Translations under genes and position numbers: made by a program | Part shown: piece by piece, positions 13,035 through 16,121 of the stretch | How the letters are laid out: the number at the start of each line of letters is the position of its first letter | How positions within the stretch are numbered: the stretch's first letter is position 1 | NCBI GenBank assembly: GCA_030628905.1 | Contig: DAOVQB010000093.1 | Span: 1-16,121 of the forward strand | Direction of reading: 5' to 3' | Length of the DNA: 16,121 bases | DNA from: DAOVQB01 sp023128935 | Lineage (GTDB): Bacteria > Eisenbacteria > RBG-16-71-46 > CAIMUX01 > WJJG01 | The notes under the pieces: model-generated | The model's input: the letters and a program-made list of their open reading frames with translations, nothing else | What the model was told of the DNA's origin: nothing | Database searches by the model: none

Positions 13035-14599
13035 TGTCGAGTAGCAGTAGACCGCTTCCCCTCTTCCTAGCCGGGCTTTTGCTCCTGCTGCTGGGTGCGG
13101 CTTGGGCCTCCGTTGAAACACAGGGCTACTTGCCCCGCCTGGCGCTGGCGTGCGGGCTGCTGATCCTGGGGATCTTCCTGGTGCGCCACGCCGCGGAAAT
13201 CCGGTTTCTACTTCTCCGCATGCACACCCATTCCGAGCCGGGGCCCACAACCACGCTGCTGTTGGCCGCGTTGGTGCTGGGTTTGGGTGGGCTCCTGGCG
13301 GGTCGGACCACTCCATTGATAGACCTGACGGCCAGGCGGGTAAATTCCCTCTCTCTGGCCACCCGGACTAGCTTGGCCGCGCTCCACGACGACGTGCGGC
13401 TCGATGGGTTTTTCATCAATCCTTCGCCTCAGTACGACCAAGCCAGGAGGCATCTGGATCTCTACGAGCGGACCTGCCGGAGAATCCGAACCTCCCTGGT
13501 GGACCCAGACCGGCAGCCTGAACGGGCGCGCGAGGCAAGCGTGACGCGCGCGGGGGTGATTGTAGTCTCTTGCCGGGACGCGCGAACCCAAGTACACGAA
13601 CTCAGCGAAGAAGCGATCACCCAAGGGGTTCTGCGCGTGCTGGAGGGTCGTCCTCGGCGGGTTGGATTTCTCCAAGGCCACGGCGAACCGGCTCTGGATA
13701 CCGGTGGCGAGAAGGGGATCACGGCCTGGGTACAGGCGCTTGGAGAAGCGAACATAGAAGGAAAGGAGATCAACCTTCTCCAGGCGGGAGCGGTTCCGCC
13801 GAGCCTGGATGCACTCGTCATCATGCACCCGCGCCACCGGCTCTACGATTCGGAAATCAAGCCGATCCGCGAGTTCCTCGAGCGAGGGGGTGGGGTGGGA
13901 CTCTGGCTCGAACCAGGGGATTCGACTGGCCTGGAGTCGTTCCTCGAGTTCCACTATCTGCGCTTGCTCCCCGGCACGATTCGCGATGATGGGCCCGTGA
14001 CCCGGCGCCTGGGGCTGGGCCCGTGGACACCCGCGCTGGCCGCCAATCCCGCACACCCGATCGGCGCAGAGATGTCGGGAACCTATATTGCCGCTCCAGA
14101 GGTGCGTCCTCTGGAGATCGTGAGTCCACATCCCCCTGATCTGTTTATCTATCCGATTCTCAAGTCGGCCCACACGGCATTGGTGCTGCCGGGGCCGGGA
14201 GAAGACGAGCCATCCCCGTCGAAGAGGGGGATCCAGGTGGCCGGTGCGGTGCTGGAATGGGATCTGCCAGTGGGCGTGACCTGGGGGACACAGCTTGACT
14301 CGCTGGGGCTCCCGCCCGTGAAGCCAAAGGCTCGCATCCTTGTTATCGGCGATGCCTCGATGGTGACCAATCGCTATATGGGCATCGGTGCGAACGCTCT
14401 TCTGGCAGTCAATGCCGTCCACTGGTTGACTTGGCAGGAGCGCTTCCTGGACATCCAACCCCGGTTTCATCGCAGCAGTGGGCTTAGAGTCGGTGCCTCC
14501 GGCCTCCGGGTGTTGCTGTACATAGTTCAGATCGGTTTACCCCTGGCGTTTGCCATGCTGGGACTCGGCGTGTGGCTGTGGCGCCGGAGTCGGTCGTGA
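13034..14599 (+). CDS. GldG-like ABC transporter auxiliary protein
   Basis: A 521-residue membrane protein. Three hydrophobic segments open it (about 6-27, 37-54 and 74-92), a large extracytoplasmic region follows and one helix closes it (VLLYIVQIGLPLAFAMLGLGVWLW). The soluble part has the GldG / ABC-transporter auxiliary domain signs: ITQGVLRVLEGRPRRVGFLQGHGEPAL (the family's VYFLxGHGE strand and turn), PPSLDALVIMHPRHRLYDSEIKPIREFLERGGGVGLWLEP and, late, RILVIGDASMVTNRYMG. These resemble the glutamine-amidotransferase-like fold of the family, without a catalytic cysteine that I can see. ATG at 13034 overlaps the permease stop (TGATG) with GGAGG 4 nt before; an ATG 4 codons upstream (13022) is possible. 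It follows the permease and precedes the DUF4340 gene, the usual order of this module. Confidence 0.88.
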   Translation: MSSSSRPLPLFLAGLLLLLLGAAWASVETQGYLPRLALACGLLILGIFLVRHAAEIRFLLLRMHTHSEPGPTTTLLLAALVLGLGGLLAGRTTPLIDLTARRVNSLSLATRTSLAALHDDVRLDGFFINPSPQYDQARRHLDLYERTCRRIRTSLVDPDRQPERAREASVTRAGVIVVSCRDARTQVHELSEEAITQGVLRVLEGRPRRVGFLQGHGEPALDTGGEKGITAWVQALGEANIEGKEINLLQAGAVPPSLDALVIMHPRHRLYDSEIKPIREFLERGGGVGLWLEPGDSTGLESFLEFHYLRLLPGTIRDDGPVTRRLGLGPWTPALAANPAHPIGAEMSGTYIAAPEVRPLEIVSPHPPDLFIYPILKSAHTALVLPGPGEDEPSPSKRGIQVAGAVLEWDLPVGVTWGTQLDSLGLPPVKPKARILVIGDASMVTNRYMGIGANALLAVNAVHWLTWQERFLDIQPRFHRSSGLRVGASGLRVLLYIVQIGLPLAFAMLGLGVWLWRRSRS

Positions 14600-14601
14600 A
14601 C

Positions 14602-14607
14602 GGAGGA
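14602..14607 (+). promoter_or_regulatory. Ribosome-binding site deciding the DUF4340 start
   Basis: GGAGGA lies just after the GldG-like stop (14597-14599), 6-7 nt before GTG at 14614. It favours this start over in-frame GTGs at 14572, 14578 and 14596 inside or touching the upstream gene. Confidence 0.65.
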
Positions 14608-14613
14608 GCCTCT

Positions 14614-16080
14614 GTGGGCGCCCACATCTTGCGCTGGTCCCTCATCTGCTTGGCAGTCGGCCTCGCGGTGCTGCTGATCTGCAGTCACGATCAGGGGAAC
14701 GAAACCATATCGCTGCCAGAGCCTCCCCTAGCCAGGGGTGAGGGGGCGCGGATTGTCAAGATCGAGCGCGTAGGAGAAGCCGGAACGCTCCGCATGGAGC
14801 GACGCAACGGCACCTGGAGGATTTACGAACCCATCGCGGACCTTGCGGGCATCCGCACCGTGCGGGAACTGTTTCGCACGCTGGAGAATCTGGAGGTGCG
14901 GCGTGTGCTGGACACCGACAGCCTCCAGCTCTATGGCCTGGATGCCCCCAGCTCCAGGATGACTTTACACACCCGCCAGGGGCGATCGATTGAGGTTCGC
15001 ATTGGAACGGTCTCTCCGGCCACCGGAGAGGTCTATGCCTGGTGGGATGGCCTTGCGGGCGTTGCCCTCCTGCCGCGCTACGTGGCAGCGCGCTTCTTCG
15101 AGAACGAGGTCTTCGACTGGCGCGAGCATGGGATGCTTCCCCGACGGCGCATGGAGATCGATAGTGTCTGTGTTTCTTGGGGAACCGAGCGGACCAAGAT
15201 AAGGAGACTGGGCCAAGAGGAGTGGGCTTTCCTTGAGCCACAGGACCGGGAGGCGGACGGGCTGTCCTGCGAACGAGCAGTGGCTGCCTTCTGGCGGTTT
15301 TCATTCCTGGAGTTTTACGACGATCGATCCGACTGGCCGGTATTACAATTGCACCCACCGCGGGCCACCTGGGTTGTATATCGGGGAGCGGCGGTCGACA
15401 CGCTGTTCATTGGCGGCCGCACGGACCTGGGTTCTATGGCTGTCCAGCTGGCGGGAAGGGTACCTGGTCGGGTACGGGATGATCTCTTTGAGTTTCTAAC
15501 CGGTGGTATTGAGAAGCTTGAAGTGCGACGCATGATTCGGGGCCGCGCCCGGGACCAACGCATCGTAGCGTTGACAGGTGAGGGGGAACACCGCTGCTAT
15601 GTTCAGCGCTCGAGGCGGTGGTTTCTGCGGGCGCTCTCACTGGAGGAGAGCCGGGGTGTGGAAGGGGGCCTTGCGCCTGACACGACAGAGGGGTTGTGGG
15701 TTGCGGCCAGTGATGAATCATTCGCGGACGATCTGGCCAGGCTGTTCGAACTGCAGGGCGATGCTTGGTTACCGGCGTCGGATGTGATGCCACGCGCATC
15801 CTTTCCCCTCCGGCTTCACATGTGGGATGCAAGAGGAACGCATCAATGGCTCCTGCTGCGCCGCGATGCCGGGTCGCTGCGCGGGATCCGGGAAGCCGTG
15901 GGGAGCAAGGCGGCCGAGCCCGGTAGCCACGCACGACCAGTCAGCTATGAGGGCGTGGGCCTGGGTTCCCGCTTCCCTGCCAAGCCGATGAAAGTCTCAT
16001 CTCCCAGGATCCTTGCCTGGGAGCTGCGGTTGGCTCGGCCACTGCCATCTGCCTCATCCGCTGCGAGACCATTTCACTAG
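14614..16080 (+). CDS. DUF4340 domain-containing membrane-anchored protein
   Basis: A 488-residue protein with one N-terminal hydrophobic helix (about 6-23, LRWSLICLAVGLAVLLIC) and a large, presumably extracytoplasmic region. The early part shows the DUF4340 pattern: KIERVGEAGTLRMERRNGTWRIYEPIADLAG, then TVRELFRTLENLEVRRVLD, then LYGLDAPSSRMTLHTRQGRSIEVRIGTVSPATGEVYAWWDG. This is a repeat-like module seen in proteins encoded beside GldG homologues. A second related module is suggested by DGLSCERAVAAFWRFSFLEFYDD and VDTLFIGGRTDLGSMAVQL (about 205-290). The sequence after about 440 is low in family character. The start is set by GGAGGA. The neighbours and order imply work with the GldAFG transporter, perhaps as a periplasmic partner; its biochemical activity is unknown for the family. 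Confidence 0.82.
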   Translation: MGAHILRWSLICLAVGLAVLLICSHDQGNETISLPEPPLARGEGARIVKIERVGEAGTLRMERRNGTWRIYEPIADLAGIRTVRELFRTLENLEVRRVLDTDSLQLYGLDAPSSRMTLHTRQGRSIEVRIGTVSPATGEVYAWWDGLAGVALLPRYVAARFFENEVFDWREHGMLPRRRMEIDSVCVSWGTERTKIRRLGQEEWAFLEPQDREADGLSCERAVAAFWRFSFLEFYDDRSDWPVLQLHPPRATWVVYRGAAVDTLFIGGRTDLGSMAVQLAGRVPGRVRDDLFEFLTGGIEKLEVRRMIRGRARDQRIVALTGEGEHRCYVQRSRRWFLRALSLEESRGVEGGLAPDTTEGLWVAASDESFADDLARLFELQGDAWLPASDVMPRASFPLRLHMWDARGTHQWLLLRRDAGSLRGIREAVGSKAAEPGSHARPVSYEGVGLGSRFPAKPMKVSSPRILAWELRLARPLPSASSAARPFH

Positions 16081-16101
16081 AAGCGTATCCAAGAATCTTT
16101 A

Positions 16102-16115
16102 GGCTCTGCCGAGCC
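16102..16115 (+). repeat. Short hairpin after the DUF4340 gene, cut by the window end
   Basis: GGCTC and GAGCC surround TGCC, 21 bp after the stop. It may be the start of a terminator, but no T-run is visible before the window ends six bases later. Confidence 0.25.
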
Positions 16116-16121
16116 CGGGTC

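Noticed and set aside
13208..14470. Long minus-strand open frame (420 codons) antisense to the GldG-like gene
   Set aside because: It is rich in Arg, Pro, His and Gln with no family resemblance and no ribosome-binding site. The plus strand carries clear GldG motifs, so this is a GC-driven shadow.

Overview
The window looks like a stretch of chromosome from a high-GC (about 60% by eye), Gram-negative-type bacterium, probably from an uncultured lineage. It carries two common but rarely studied modules and shows no phage, plasmid, insertion-sequence or CRISPR signature. The evidence for lineage is indirect: a GldA/GldF/GldG-like ABC system with a DUF4340 partner outside an obviously Bacteroidetes context, a prolyl-tRNA synthetase of the archaeal/eukaryotic-like type, and frequent GTG and TTG starts. 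No 16S gene or taxon-specific marker is present, so I do not name a phylum.

Left part (1-8411): surface polysaccharide or glycoconjugate region. Two minus-strand genes, a DUF2087 protein (462-902) and a DegT-type sugar aminotransferase (1005-2168), face away from a plus-strand cluster. That cluster holds a GT-C-like polytopic membrane protein (2544-3734), a GT4 glycosyltransferase (3754-5034) and a class I methyltransferase (5034-5792), packed with a 19-nt gap and a 1-nt overlap. After 235-247 bp of non-coding DNA comes a membrane-bound FlaA1/WbpM/CapD-type nucleotide-sugar 4,6-dehydratase, followed 38 bp later by a STAS-domain anti-sigma-factor antagonist (8067-8411). A plausible reading is that the dehydratase makes a 4-keto-6-deoxy UDP-sugar, DegT aminates it, the glycosyltransferases and methyltransferase build or decorate the glycan, and the STAS protein links the pathway to a phosphorylation switch whose kinase and phosphatase lie elsewhere.

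Middle part (8412-10960): convergent proS on the minus strand (8472-9935), then a small secreted NTF2/SnoaL-like protein on the plus strand (10210-10740) behind a reasonable sigma-70-type promoter with a 10-bp tandem repeat.

Right part (about 10994-16080): a four-gene plus-strand operon of ABC ATPase (GldA-like), ABC-2 permease (GldF-like), GldG-like auxiliary protein and a DUF4340 membrane-anchored protein. This is the widespread GldAFG plus DUF4340 module. In Flavobacterium GldAFG is needed for gliding, but in most other bacteria its substrate is unknown.

The most unusual features are short tandem duplications (10, 18, 26 and 10 bp) that lie just upstream of genes. One supplies both the stop codon of a gene and the ribosome-binding site of the next. 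Another creates an in-frame TGA between a potential upstream start and the GldF-like permease. I did not find a clearly new multi-gene system; the candidates worth checking are listed as findings.
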